A stretch of DNA of 64,000 bases from NCBI RefSeq assembly GCF_900589395.1, contig NZ_UUIS01000067.1, forward strand, positions 1 through 64,000, given 5' to 3'. This stretch comes from Pseudomonas viridiflava (GTDB taxonomy: Bacteria; Pseudomonadota; Gammaproteobacteria; Pseudomonadales; Pseudomonadaceae). The notes under the pieces are model-generated. The model saw only the letters and a program-made list of their open reading frames with translations. It was not told the origin of the DNA and made no database searches. Made by a program: the position numbers and the translations under genes. Shown here piece by piece: positions 1 to 7,860 of the stretch. Each line of letters begins with the position of its first letter. The first letter of the stretch is position 1.

Positions 1-394
1 CACGATGCCCGCTCATGCATTTCAAGGAAGAATCCATGTCGCTGGCCATCGTTCACAGTCGCGCCCAGGTCGGGGTGCAGGCACCTGCCGTCACGGTTGA
101 AACCCACCTGGCCAACGGCCTGCCGGCACTGACGCTGGTGGGCCTGCCCGAAGGCGCGGTCCGGGAAAGCAAGGACCGGGTGCGCAGCGCCATTCTCAAT
201 TCCGGGCTCAAGTTTCCCGACCGGCGCATCACCCTCAATCTCGCCCCCGCCGACCTGCCCAAGGACGGCGGTCGATTCGACCTGGCCATTGCGCTGGGCC
301 TGCTGGGGGCCAACGGACAGATTCCGCTGGCCGCGCTGCAAGACATCGAGTGCCTGGGCGAACTGGCGTTGTCCGGGGCGCTGCGGCCGGTGCA
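1..394 (+). repeat. Direct repeat copy 1: comM upstream and 5' end
   Basis: This segment matches 11988-12381 in the same orientation (offset 11987). The first 127 bases are identical. Positions 128-394 carry 14 single-base differences, about 95 percent identity by hand count. The match stops sharply after position 394, where group II intron sequence begins. The left limit lies outside the window. The two copies bracket the accessory island and could recombine to delete it. Confidence 0.93.
36..394 (+). pseudogene. comM: comM 5' fragment, truncated (Mg-chelatase-type AAA ATPase)
   Basis: This is the first ~120 codons of ComM/YifB. They are identical in protein sequence to the intact copy at 12023, although 14 codons differ silently. 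The start is the ATG at 36, five bases after an AAGGAAG ribosome site; an upstream in-frame ATG at 15 has no such site. Homology ends at 394, within the codons after ALSGALRPVQ. The frame then reads through intron sequence to a stop at 452. The Walker motifs lie further downstream in the intact protein and are absent, so the product cannot be a functional ATPase. Because all differences are silent, this allele was under selection until recently, probably in a related strain. Confidence 0.9.
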
Positions 395-472
395 GGGGGA
401 GCCGTATGCGTTCATTCCGCACGTACGGATCTGTGCGGGGGGCGGCAGGTAACTGCCTTTCCTACTGCGACC
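395..472 (+). mobile_element. Group II intron 3' remnant (domains V and VI)
   Basis: Positions 399-431 fold as the conserved domain V hairpin: GAGCCGTATGCG pairs with GCACGTACGGATC around a short loop, with the AGC triad at the base (one G-A mismatch there). Positions 433-469 fold as domain VI: the GGCAG/CTGCC hairpin with a GTAA loop sits on a stem whose 3' side, CCTACTGC, leaves an A free as the branch-point candidate. The intron would end at about 471-472. Everything 5' of domain V, including any reverse-transcriptase gene, is missing and replaced by comM sequence. This is therefore a fossil, not an active intron. The class is not certain. Confidence 0.72.
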
Positions 473-491
473 GATTCAGCATATGCACAGA

Positions 492-520
492 TAAAAAGAG
501 CGCACATACGAAATGTGCGC
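492..520 (-). terminator. Rho-independent terminator of the island catabolic operon
   Basis: A perfect 8-bp stem (GCGCACAT at 500-507, ATGTGCGC at 513-520) has a 5-nt loop. Read on the minus strand it is followed by CTCTTTTTAT. It lies 27 bases past the hglS stop codon, the right place to end the minus-strand operon. Confidence 0.8.
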
Positions 521-546
521 CAATACTTGGTCACTACAGAAAAACG

Positions 547-1941
547 CTAAACAGCTCCAAGTGCCTTGAGAGATGCGTTCAACGACCGGGTCTGAATTTC
601 TTCATAGAGAGGAAATTCATCCTGCACCCTGCTACCCAATGCAGATTCGAAGTCAAAGCGAGAGGATCCAGACAGACCGGTTTCCGAAGCTTCATCGCCT
701 AGGTTGGACTGGAAAATTCCCGCTGCACTGACCGGGAGGAAATCCTCATAGACCACCGGACTATACTTGAGTAGGCCCTCGGTAATCAGATCTTGCAAAG
801 ACCATCCCTTTAGATCAGCACTCTGATAGCTCATGAGGCGGTCGAGCACCGGGTAATACCTGACAAAAATCAGTCCGTTATCGTATAACTCCTTGAGGTC
901 GTCAGGGAACGCTAAGAAAATCCGTTGCATGATTTCGGCGTATTGCAGGGCATTGGCTTCGGAGGGCGGTCTTCCCAACTCCGCCTTGGCCGCGAGCAAC
1001 AGTCTGTCGTAGAGCTCACGACCTTTGAGAGTCAAGGCGGCGCCTCGCTGCTCGATCTCACCGAAGCGAGCTGAGTGTCGACCATCGACATCACCGTTCT
1101 CTCCAGGAAAAGCAATGTGTTCATTGAGAGCCTTGAAGCTAGTCTGACGCAGTAAGATAGCCACCTTTCTCTTCGGAGGTCCCTCAATTACCGCTTTGGG
1201 TACAATGCCCTTGGAGGGCATTGCGGATTGAACGGCATCGATATCAAGAGTGCGAGGTGTCAGGTGGTTGATATGAGGGCCTTTGAACGCAACCACATCA
1301 GCGATCAGGCGATGTTGTTGCTGCAGTTTGTTGAAAGTTTCATAGCTGACAGTCGCTAAGCTGTGCCACCTGAAAGTCTCCAGTGACTCTGCAACAAAGA
1401 TCTCTGACTGATCGGCAGTCAGACCACCATAGGTCTCATGCAATCGTATCAGCTCGATTGCTTTTGGTGTGAAGATGCTCCTTGCCTGAAGAGCGCTAAG
1501 GGCAACGGCCCGCAGTTGCGCATCTGCAATTAGCTCCAGCCGCAAGAGAGAGGTAAAGACCCGAAAAGGGCTTTTGTTGAGGGATGTCTCTTCAACAGCC
1601 CTGAATGCGGTGGCATGTACTGGAATGCCGACAGGTGCAAGGTCGTAGTAGCCTACTGGCTCCATCCCCATGACGGCGAATAAACGACGAAGCGTTGAAA
1701 GCTCATAAGGTGTGCCCACACGAATTGCACCATGGCGCTCCATCGATAGGCGCTCTATATCGCCACTTTGAATCAGGTTACTCTTAATCTGCGTATCGCG
1801 CTCGATGGTGCTGGCGTTGATGTGTGCCACAAGATCCAGAAGTGTTCCATACTGAGGAACTTCGCTCTTGTACATCTCAGACATTGCTGCTGAAAAAAGC
1901 GCCCGGATTTCGTCTTTACTTTTGAATACGCTAGTGCTCAT
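547..1941 (-). CDS. hglS: 2-oxoadipate dioxygenase/decarboxylase (HglS, DUF1338/YdcJ family)
   Basis: This 464-residue protein belongs to the VOC-like DUF1338 family. Its characterised member, P. putida HglS, converts 2-oxoadipate to D-2-hydroxyglutarate and CO2 with one non-haem iron in the lysine/pipecolate pathway. H70, R74 (in MERHGAIR) and H226 (in HINHL) fall at the numbers I recall for HglS metal and substrate residues. The third ligand would be E295 or E297 in FGEIEQRG. The start is the ATG at 1941 with AGGAG five bases upstream; an earlier in-frame start at 1977 has no such site. The gene is last in the minus-strand operon and is followed by a terminator. Base composition is lower in GC than the core genes. 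A related 2-oxo acid is possible as substrate. Confidence 0.88.
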   Translation of the reverse strand: MSTSVFKSKDEIRALFSAAMSEMYKSEVPQYGTLLDLVAHINASTIERDTQIKSNLIQSGDIERLSMERHGAIRVGTPYELSTLRRLFAVMGMEPVGYYDLAPVGIPVHATAFRAVEETSLNKSPFRVFTSLLRLELIADAQLRAVALSALQARSIFTPKAIELIRLHETYGGLTADQSEIFVAESLETFRWHSLATVSYETFNKLQQQHRLIADVVAFKGPHINHLTPRTLDIDAVQSAMPSKGIVPKAVIEGPPKRKVAILLRQTSFKALNEHIAFPGENGDVDGRHSARFGEIEQRGAALTLKGRELYDRLLLAAKAELGRPPSEANALQYAEIMQRIFLAFPDDLKELYDNGLIFVRYYPVLDRLMSYQSADLKGWSLQDLITEGLLKYSPVVYEDFLPVSAAGIFQSNLGDEASETGLSGSSRFDFESALGSRVQDEFPLYEEIQTRSLNASLKALGAV

Positions 1942-1953
1942 AAACACTCCTGA

Positions 1954-1980
1954 CCAATGATTTAAGCTTGCAATCATTGG
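1954..1980 (-). promoter_or_regulatory. 9-bp inverted repeat just upstream of the hglS ribosome site
   Basis: CCAATGATT (1954-1962) and AATCATTGG (1972-1980) are perfect reverse complements with a 9-base spacer. They lie in the 145-bp gap between the cupin gene and hglS, immediately upstream of the AGGAG site. This could be an operator for a separate hglS promoter or an RNA hairpin in the leader. No regulator can be assigned. Confidence 0.45.
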
Positions 1981-2086
1981 CTAATGTAAATGGTGGACTA
2001 ATACTCTCTCTGACCCGCGTCATCTAGGTATAAGCTCAAGCGTTAGACTGATGCGGATCACAAGCCACTACTGGGGGTGCATTCGG

Positions 2087-2452
2087 TTAAAGCGAATGTC
2101 TTTTTTTCCAGTCGCCTGGGTAAACAACATATCCGAACGTTGCATAGCCGGAGTATTCAAGGACTGTATTTTCCGGGATCCAGAGGAGCTGACCAGGACG
2201 TACGTCGTAGGTGTCCCCATTCGCTTTCAGCGTGAAACATCCCTCGAAAACGAAGATCACTTCGTCATACAGCACAGTCCATGAGACCTCTGCGCCCTCC
2301 CACTTACCAAATCCAACACCCAAGTTTGGAGAGATCTCGTCGGACAGTGCACGCACGACACCTGCACTTCCCGGTGGACCACCGCGATGAGTGAACACTA
2401 GATCCCGGTGATCAACGACAAAGACAGGGGTCCTACCGGTTTTAGGTTTCAT
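2087..2452 (-). CDS. Small cupin protein (EutQ-like)
   Basis: This is a 121-residue single-domain cupin. The second cupin box is recognisable in the residues DVRPGQLLWIPENT, and the first half contains a strand rich in acidic and aromatic residues (WTVLYDEVIFVFEG). The fold resembles the EutQ/ethanolamine-utilisation cupins. The metal-binding His residues of classical cupins are mostly replaced, so a catalytic role is uncertain; a binding, folding or sensor role is as likely. The ATG overlaps the TGA of the upstream FAD gene (ATGA at 2449-2452), which implies translational coupling, so it works with that operon. Its exact function is not known to me. Confidence 0.75.
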   Translation of the reverse strand: MKPKTGRTPVFVVDHRDLVFTHRGGPPGSAGVVRALSDEISPNLGVGFGKWEGAEVSWTVLYDEVIFVFEGCFTLKANGDTYDVRPGQLLWIPENTVLEYSGYATFGYVVYPGDWKKRHSL

Positions 2453-3780
2453 AGTTCGCTCCGGCTGGTCCATGCAGCCCAGCGGATACGACTACGAACG
2501 CCTAATCCCAAGAACGGCTCTGGAGGGTTGAGGGAAGGCATTCCGCTAACATGGTGGATATCTTTCAGGAGTGACGAGTCGGCACCCACTACGCTATCAG
2601 CCAGCAGCGTGCCACCGATGGTGCCCCAGGCAGCCCCAACACCATTGTCACACGCTGACGCATACACACCCTCATCTAGCTTTCCGAAAAAATTAGTAAA
2701 ATTTCGGGAAATAGCATAGGACCCGCCCCAAGTATGAGTAAAGGGCACATCCTGGAGGTGAGGATAACGACGTAGCATTGATATGCGGTGTTTTTCGCGA
2801 ATCTTGTTCTTCAGATCATCACCCACACTCTGCGCATACTTTGGAACATGCTCATAAGAGTTGCGAATAATGAGACGACGATCTTTCGTCATGCGCACAG
2901 TAGTACCTGCGTGATCCGCTGGTGTAAGACCCCAATCTTCCGTGATACCAGTCGCGCTCATCTCCGCTTGGGTGAGGGGACGAGTCCAGCTCGCGAATGT
3001 CATCACAGGCAGAAGACGGTTTTTGAGGTAGCCAAACTCTTGCGTGAAAATACTGGTAGTCAGCAGCAAGCTTTTGGTCTGTACTGAGGCACCTTCAAGC
3101 TCCACAATCCAACTGCCATTGCTGCCTTTACGCAGGCCAGTAACAGGAGAGTTTTCGAACAGTTGAACGTTCTTCGGCAGCGAATCGCCCAATCCGCGAA
3201 CCAGCGCTGCCGGCTGCATAAGGTAGCAGCCAGGCGTAAAAACAGCACGGCTGTAGTGTGTGGTACCCAAAACTTCCTTCAGCCGGGCACGTTCTACAAT
3301 TTCAAAGGGTTCGCCCAAATTGCGCATGAGCGAAACGAAGTTTTCAAGGTATGCGACTCCACGCTCACCCACGGCACCTTGATATTTGCCGGCATGAGAC
3401 CACTGGCAATCAATGTTGTGGGTTTTTACCAAGCCTTCCAGCTTAGAGATCGCGGAACGATTCAGTCGCAGCAGCGCCTGCTTGAAGTTCGGATCTGGAT
3501 GCTCCAGAGCCATTTTATGTGGCAGATCGATAACGAATCCTGAGTTACGGCCTGAAGCGCCGAAGCCGACGCGTTGAGCGTCGATCAGAAATACTGTGGC
3601 TTCAGGCTTCAATTCCGCCAAACGACGAGCTGCGGCAAGACCTGCAAAACCGGCGCCAATCACCACATACTCAGCGCGCTGATCGCCTTTCAATACCTTC
3701 GCAGGCGTAGGCTCAGGGAGGATGTCATACCAGCCACAGTCGTGGTTGTCGTTGGGGAGGTTGATAGCTCGATTTTTCAT
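2449..3780 (-). CDS. FAD-dependent amine/amino-acid oxidoreductase (DAO family, PuuB/AmaA/OrdL-like)
   Basis: This is a 443-residue DAO-fold flavoprotein. The FAD-binding motif is near residues 45-60 (VVIGAGFAGLAAARRL), followed by the family signature RVGFGASGRNSGF. A C-terminal glycine-rich segment follows (DNGVGAAWGTIGG). Relatives oxidise amine or imino-acid C-N bonds: PuuB acts on gamma-glutamylputrescine, AmaA on L-pipecolate. The ATG at 3780 is chosen because it follows the stop of the rubredoxin gene by one base; an extended reading frame upstream would overlap that gene. It lies in an operon with an aldehyde dehydrogenase and HglS, so I infer oxidation of pipecolate, a methylated derivative, or 2-aminoadipate. 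Confidence 0.82.
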   Translation of the reverse strand: MKNRAINLPNDNHDCGWYDILPEPTPAKVLKGDQRAEYVVIGAGFAGLAAARRLAELKPEATVFLIDAQRVGFGASGRNSGFVIDLPHKMALEHPDPNFKQALLRLNRSAISKLEGLVKTHNIDCQWSHAGKYQGAVGERGVAYLENFVSLMRNLGEPFEIVERARLKEVLGTTHYSRAVFTPGCYLMQPAALVRGLGDSLPKNVQLFENSPVTGLRKGSNGSWIVELEGASVQTKSLLLTTSIFTQEFGYLKNRLLPVMTFASWTRPLTQAEMSATGITEDWGLTPADHAGTTVRMTKDRRLIIRNSYEHVPKYAQSVGDDLKNKIREKHRISMLRRYPHLQDVPFTHTWGGSYAISRNFTNFFGKLDEGVYASACDNGVGAAWGTIGGTLLADSVVGADSSLLKDIHHVSGMPSLNPPEPFLGLGVRSRIRWAAWTSRSEL

Positions 3781-3781
3781 T

Positions 3782-5215
3782 TTATTGTGATCCCACGATT
3801 GGCAGTGAATGGCATTTTTCGAGCATGTCTGCCCTGCTCTTTTGCGCTTGTCGTCCCAGCAGTACAAACCCAGTGATATGACCTGAAGGATCCTTGTGAC
3901 TGGCCACTAGGCCGTCGTGGAGCGAATCAACATACCAGTCGCCTGTGCTGCCGATGGGTGGCGGAAGAAGAGATAACGGCGCAGACGGCGTCTTCACGGT
4001 GATAGGCATAAGCGGGTAATTCACGACAGTAGGCTCGCCTAACAGCGTGCGCGCCAGTGCGCTGAGCCCTTGATTTATGGGAGCGAGATATGGCAATAGT
4101 TGTCCATTGATCTCAACGCAATCACCAATGGCGTAGATGTCCTTTTCCGAGGTCTGCAGATGGGCATCTACTTTTATCCCGCGCCCGCATTCAATACCGC
4201 TGGCTCGAACAAAATCGACATTCGGGAGCAATCCGACAGCGGATAGTACAAAATCCGCAACTACAGCCTCGCCATTGGTGAGCTGAATGTCGTAGCCATG
4301 TTCTTGTTTTCGGATACTGGAAATGGTCGTTCCCAAGCTCCACTTGACGCCGAGCTCGGATAACTTCTCCTGCAGATGAACACCTGCTTGCTCTGGCAGC
4401 AGGCGGCCCATTGGCCATGCACCCAAGCCAATAACATGTACCTGATAACCAACAGATGCCAGGTCATTTGCAAATTCGCAACCGATCAAGCCCTCACCCA
4501 AAATGGCGATGCTCTTGGTATCCGGCAGCTTTTGGCGGAAGCGTTCGTAATCAGCAAGTGTATTGACGCTTAGCATCGCTTCAGCGCTGCCATCTACAGG
4601 GATCCGAATAGGACTGGCACCACTCGCAATAACAAGCTTGCCGAAACTTATCTCACCAAAATTGGTGTGGACCCGCTTCTGTTTCGCATCGATCCGCTCA
4701 ACCAGACAGTGTGGATAAACCCGAATCGATAATCGCGATTCGACTTGAAATGGTGCTTCGTCAATCAGGAGCGCTGTTCCCTTTTCCTGTGCCAAAGCAA
4801 TCGATAGGGTAGGCTTATAATATCGATGCCCAGATTCGCTTGTCAGGACGCAGATCTGAACATTCGGATCGCTCTTTCGTAGGGCTTGAGCAATACCATA
4901 ACCGGCATGACCACTGCCAATAATTACGATGGGCTCTGCAACCGGGGTCGGAACAGCAAAGCATGGAGTTACAGCCTGTACAACATGAGCAGGTACTGGA
5001 GTAGGAGCTGGGGTTGCAATAGGTGGAGGCACTGGTTCCGTTTCCGAACCGGAGATTTCTAACATCTCGAAGTCAGTCTTGCCTACCTTGCACTCTGGGC
5101 ATACCCAGTCATCAGGAATATCTTCCCAACGTGTGCCTGGAGCGATCCCGTCGTCTGGCCACCCCAGTGCTTCATCGTAAATCCAGCCGCAGATAATGCA
5201 GAGCCACTTTTTCAT
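3782..5215 (-). CDS. Rubredoxin fused to NAD(P)H-dependent rubredoxin reductase
   Basis: This 477-residue protein has two parts. Residues 1-54 are a complete rubredoxin with Cys6, Cys9, Cys39 and Cys42 for one iron. A Pro/Ala-rich linker (about 57-90) leads to a pyridine-nucleotide disulphide-type flavoprotein (about 92-477). That part has the FAD motif IIGSGHAGYG, an NAD motif ILGEGLIGCEFA and the late FAD motif YAIGDCVEI, as in RubB/AlkT-type rubredoxin reductases. It would pass electrons from NAD(P)H via FAD to the rubredoxin in cis. In alkane hydroxylase systems these are separate proteins. Here the only obvious acceptor is the Rieske oxygenase of the same operon, an unusual pairing. The start is six bases after the ALDH stop. 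Confidence 0.9.
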   Translation of the reverse strand: MKKWLCIICGWIYDEALGWPDDGIAPGTRWEDIPDDWVCPECKVGKTDFEMLEISGSETEPVPPPIATPAPTPVPAHVVQAVTPCFAVPTPVAEPIVIIGSGHAGYGIAQALRKSDPNVQICVLTSESGHRYYKPTLSIALAQEKGTALLIDEAPFQVESRLSIRVYPHCLVERIDAKQKRVHTNFGEISFGKLVIASGASPIRIPVDGSAEAMLSVNTLADYERFRQKLPDTKSIAILGEGLIGCEFANDLASVGYQVHVIGLGAWPMGRLLPEQAGVHLQEKLSELGVKWSLGTTISSIRKQEHGYDIQLTNGEAVVADFVLSAVGLLPNVDFVRASGIECGRGIKVDAHLQTSEKDIYAIGDCVEINGQLLPYLAPINQGLSALARTLLGEPTVVNYPLMPITVKTPSAPLSLLPPPIGSTGDWYVDSLHDGLVASHKDPSGHITGFVLLGRQAQKSRADMLEKCHSLPIVGSQ

Positions 5216-5221
5216 AGCGCT

Positions 5222-6661
5222 TTACTCACTTGCGACCTTGATGGCCACGTTCTTGGTACGAACGTAACTGTAAATGGCCTCTTGACCTCGCTCACGCCCA
5301 TAACCAGATAAGCCCACACCACCGAAAGGCACTTCTATACCACCGGCGTACCATTCGTTGACGAACACCTGCCCAGAACGTAACAATCGTGCACAGCGCA
5401 TAGCCTTATTCAGGTCCTGAGTGAATACGCCTGCCACTAGGCCGAAATCAGTGCTGTTGGCGACTTCAATGGCTTCCCGTTCATCGTCGAACGGGATCAT
5501 CACCAGTACAGGACCAAACACTTCTTCCTGAGCAATGCTGATGTCAGGCTGCACGTCCCTGAAGACGGTCGGAAGAAAGAAATTTCCTTGGCTATTACTG
5601 GAGGCTTCACCACCAGTGACAAGTACCGCACCTTGTTCTTGAGCGCGCTGACACATCTGCTGAATCTGCTGTAGCTGCCTAACAGAAATCACTGGCGTGA
5701 GGTCATTCCCGTCGGCACCATTTCCGACAGACAGACCCAGAGCCAAGTCCTTGACACGTGAAACGACGGCCTCATAAATGGAGCGATGGACGATAAGACG
5801 CGACATGGCCGAACACACCTGGCCCGCGTTGAAAAAAATCCCCACGCGTACGCTGGTCATCAGTTGGTCAAGATCGGCATCCGGGAAAACGATCGCAGCT
5901 GACTTGCCCCCGAGCTCCATCACACATGGAGTTGCGTTCTCAGCAGCAAGCTTGAGGATGGTCTGCCCGGTGGGCACAGATCCGGTGAACACAATTTGAT
6001 CTACCTCCTGCCGAGCGGCTAGATAAGCCCCGACTTCTCGACCACTTCCACACAGCAGGCTAACCGCTCCGTTCGGAATGCCTGCACGTTCGATGGCCTC
6101 GAAAAGAACGCACATTCCTAATGGCGAAAGCTCAGGAGACTTCACAATTACGGCATTGCCTGCTGCCAGTGCAGGCGCCAGGGCGCGAGCGCAGATTGAG
6201 ACCGGGAAATTCCATGGGACGATTTGCAAAGACACTCCCATAGGGTCGTACATGGTGAAGTCCATGTAGCCGTCACCCAGTGGAATCGATATGCCTTCGA
6301 TCTTGTCAGCCATGCCACCGTAGTATTCGAAATACCGGGCTGCCTCGATGAACTCGTCTCTGGCTTGCTCAACAGTCTTGCCGTTCTCGGCGCACAGTAT
6401 ATGAGCCCCCTTCTCTGTAAGCGCACGAATCTCTTGAGCGATTAGGCTCATCCATTTGACACGCTCAGCAGGCCTCGCAGACGACAGCAGCCTGGCGTCT
6501 GCACAACGACGTGCGGATGCTAAAGCACTGGCAGCGTCCGATACTGATGCCTTTGCGATTGTCCCAATGGCGAGATTGGTTGCGGGGTTTACTACGTCGA
6601 AACTTTCTTCGCTGTCACACCATTTACCATCAATGAAATTCAGCCAGTGTTTCTGATTCAT
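5222..6661 (-). CDS. NAD(P)-dependent aldehyde dehydrogenase
   Basis: This is a 479-residue class I-type aldehyde dehydrogenase of full length. It shows the fold motif PWNFP, the general base in MELGGKS, the catalytic Cys in FFNAGQVCSA and the C-terminal motif EVPFGGVGLSGYGRE. The start is taken as the ATG at 6661 because GGGAG lies nine bases upstream. An ATG at 6682 overlaps the Rieske stop as ATGA but has no site at proper spacing. In this operon it probably oxidises the aldehyde from the Rieske or FAD step, for example 2-aminoadipate semialdehyde (as AmaB does) or another omega-aldehyde. Substrate assignment is inference. Confidence 0.88.
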   Translation of the reverse strand: MNQKHWLNFIDGKWCDSEESFDVVNPATNLAIGTIAKASVSDAASALASARRCADARLLSSARPAERVKWMSLIAQEIRALTEKGAHILCAENGKTVEQARDEFIEAARYFEYYGGMADKIEGISIPLGDGYMDFTMYDPMGVSLQIVPWNFPVSICARALAPALAAGNAVIVKSPELSPLGMCVLFEAIERAGIPNGAVSLLCGSGREVGAYLAARQEVDQIVFTGSVPTGQTILKLAAENATPCVMELGGKSAAIVFPDADLDQLMTSVRVGIFFNAGQVCSAMSRLIVHRSIYEAVVSRVKDLALGLSVGNGADGNDLTPVISVRQLQQIQQMCQRAQEQGAVLVTGGEASSNSQGNFFLPTVFRDVQPDISIAQEEVFGPVLVMIPFDDEREAIEVANSTDFGLVAGVFTQDLNKAMRCARLLRSGQVFVNEWYAGGIEVPFGGVGLSGYGRERGQEAIYSYVRTKNVAIKVASE

Positions 6662-6678
6662 GTTCGTCATCTCCCTAC

Positions 6679-7860
6679 TCATGCCTGTGCTTTTTCGAGG
6701 AGTGTTTCTGCCGCCCAGCGATGAAAGAAGTGCGTTGGTAGGTCCATCTCAGGAGAGAAGACGCCACCTTTATAGCCAGGGGAGCTACGTCCCTTCTGCA
6801 TACCTTCTACCGATGCGATATCCTCACCAAACACGACCTTCCATGATTCCATGATCGCGTCACGAGAGGCCTTGTACTGATCGTTAAGCGCTTCGTCGCC
6901 GATGTAATAAACGCGCAGATGTTCAATTGTGCGGCTTGGGGAGACCGGCTGGAGCATCATTGCGAAGACGTGGTCGGCCTGGATGCCGATCAGAGTGTTA
7001 GGGAAGAAGGCTACGTACTCTGCAGTTTTCACCCGGTCTGTCGGCCACGCGGGGAAGACAGGCAGCGTTGTACCAGCAACGGCGGACAGGTTGTAGGCGT
7101 AGCTACCCTGACCCGCAAACTGTCGGTCGAAGAGAATATTGTAGTGGTCCTCCAAGCGGGAGTAGGTGTTCAGACTTGGATGAACCCATGGCAAGTGATA
7201 CGCCTCACAGAAGTTTTCAACTGCAAGTTTCCAATTGCACTCCACCTCAAGAGCCATTGATCCACCATCGACCTCTTTTCTCATGAGTGAAATACCATCT
7301 GCCCCTAGGAATTGAGTCCAGCGCTGGGTCAGGGGCGCGAGTTTTTCCTCAAGCGGCGCAGCGTCACCTGACAGATTCACCAGAACCATGTCCATGTAGA
7401 TCGCAGTGCGCAGAGGCTTCAAGCCATGCTTTTCGCAGTTAAATCGATCGTCTTTGTGGACATCGATACCGCCTACATGTGGGGTGCCCCTCAAAGCGCC
7501 ATTGAGATCATAGGTCCACGAATGATAAGGGCAGCGGATGACGCCTTGGATAGGCCCGGCTTCCTGTACCAGCTTCACTCCTCGATGACTGCAAACGTTG
7601 TGGAAAACTTTCAATTCCCCTTCACGGTTACGCATCATCAGCAGGGGCAAGCCCATGAAGTCCACAGGTTTCACATAGGACTTTTGCGCCAAGTCGCTCG
7701 CAAAGCCGATGCAAGTCCATCCCTTGCCCATCAGCTCGTCGCGCTCCAATTCAAAGAATTTCTGTTCTGTATAGAACTCATTGGTCAAGCCGTGCGCGTG
7801 CTCGATAGGATTCAATACATCAGTGAGTTCTTGAACAGGGATCAGGTTTTTGACTGTCAT
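6679..7860 (-). CDS. Rieske non-haem iron oxygenase, quaternary-amine type
   Basis: This 393-residue protein is the first gene of the operon. The Rieske [2Fe-2S] ligands are C90-x-H92 and C110-x2-H113 (CSHRG, CPYHSW). The mononuclear iron site is ENFCEAYHLPWVH with H222 and H227. The residue bridging the two centres is E219 rather than the Asp of aromatic-ring dioxygenases. A bridging Glu is what I recall for carnitine oxygenase CntA and relatives that act on quaternary or N-methylated amines. The start is the ATG at 7860 with GGAG nine bases upstream. It needs an external electron donor; no ferredoxin reductase is present, but the rubredoxin-reductase fusion is. Demethylase versus C-N-cleaving activity cannot be told from the sequence. 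Confidence 0.86.
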   Translation of the reverse strand: MTVKNLIPVQELTDVLNPIEHAHGLTNEFYTEQKFFELERDELMGKGWTCIGFASDLAQKSYVKPVDFMGLPLLMMRNREGELKVFHNVCSHRGVKLVQEAGPIQGVIRCPYHSWTYDLNGALRGTPHVGGIDVHKDDRFNCEKHGLKPLRTAIYMDMVLVNLSGDAAPLEEKLAPLTQRWTQFLGADGISLMRKEVDGGSMALEVECNWKLAVENFCEAYHLPWVHPSLNTYSRLEDHYNILFDRQFAGQGSYAYNLSAVAGTTLPVFPAWPTDRVKTAEYVAFFPNTLIGIQADHVFAMMLQPVSPSRTIEHLRVYYIGDEALNDQYKASRDAIMESWKVVFGEDIASVEGMQKGRSSPGYKGGVFSPEMDLPTHFFHRWAAETLLEKAQA

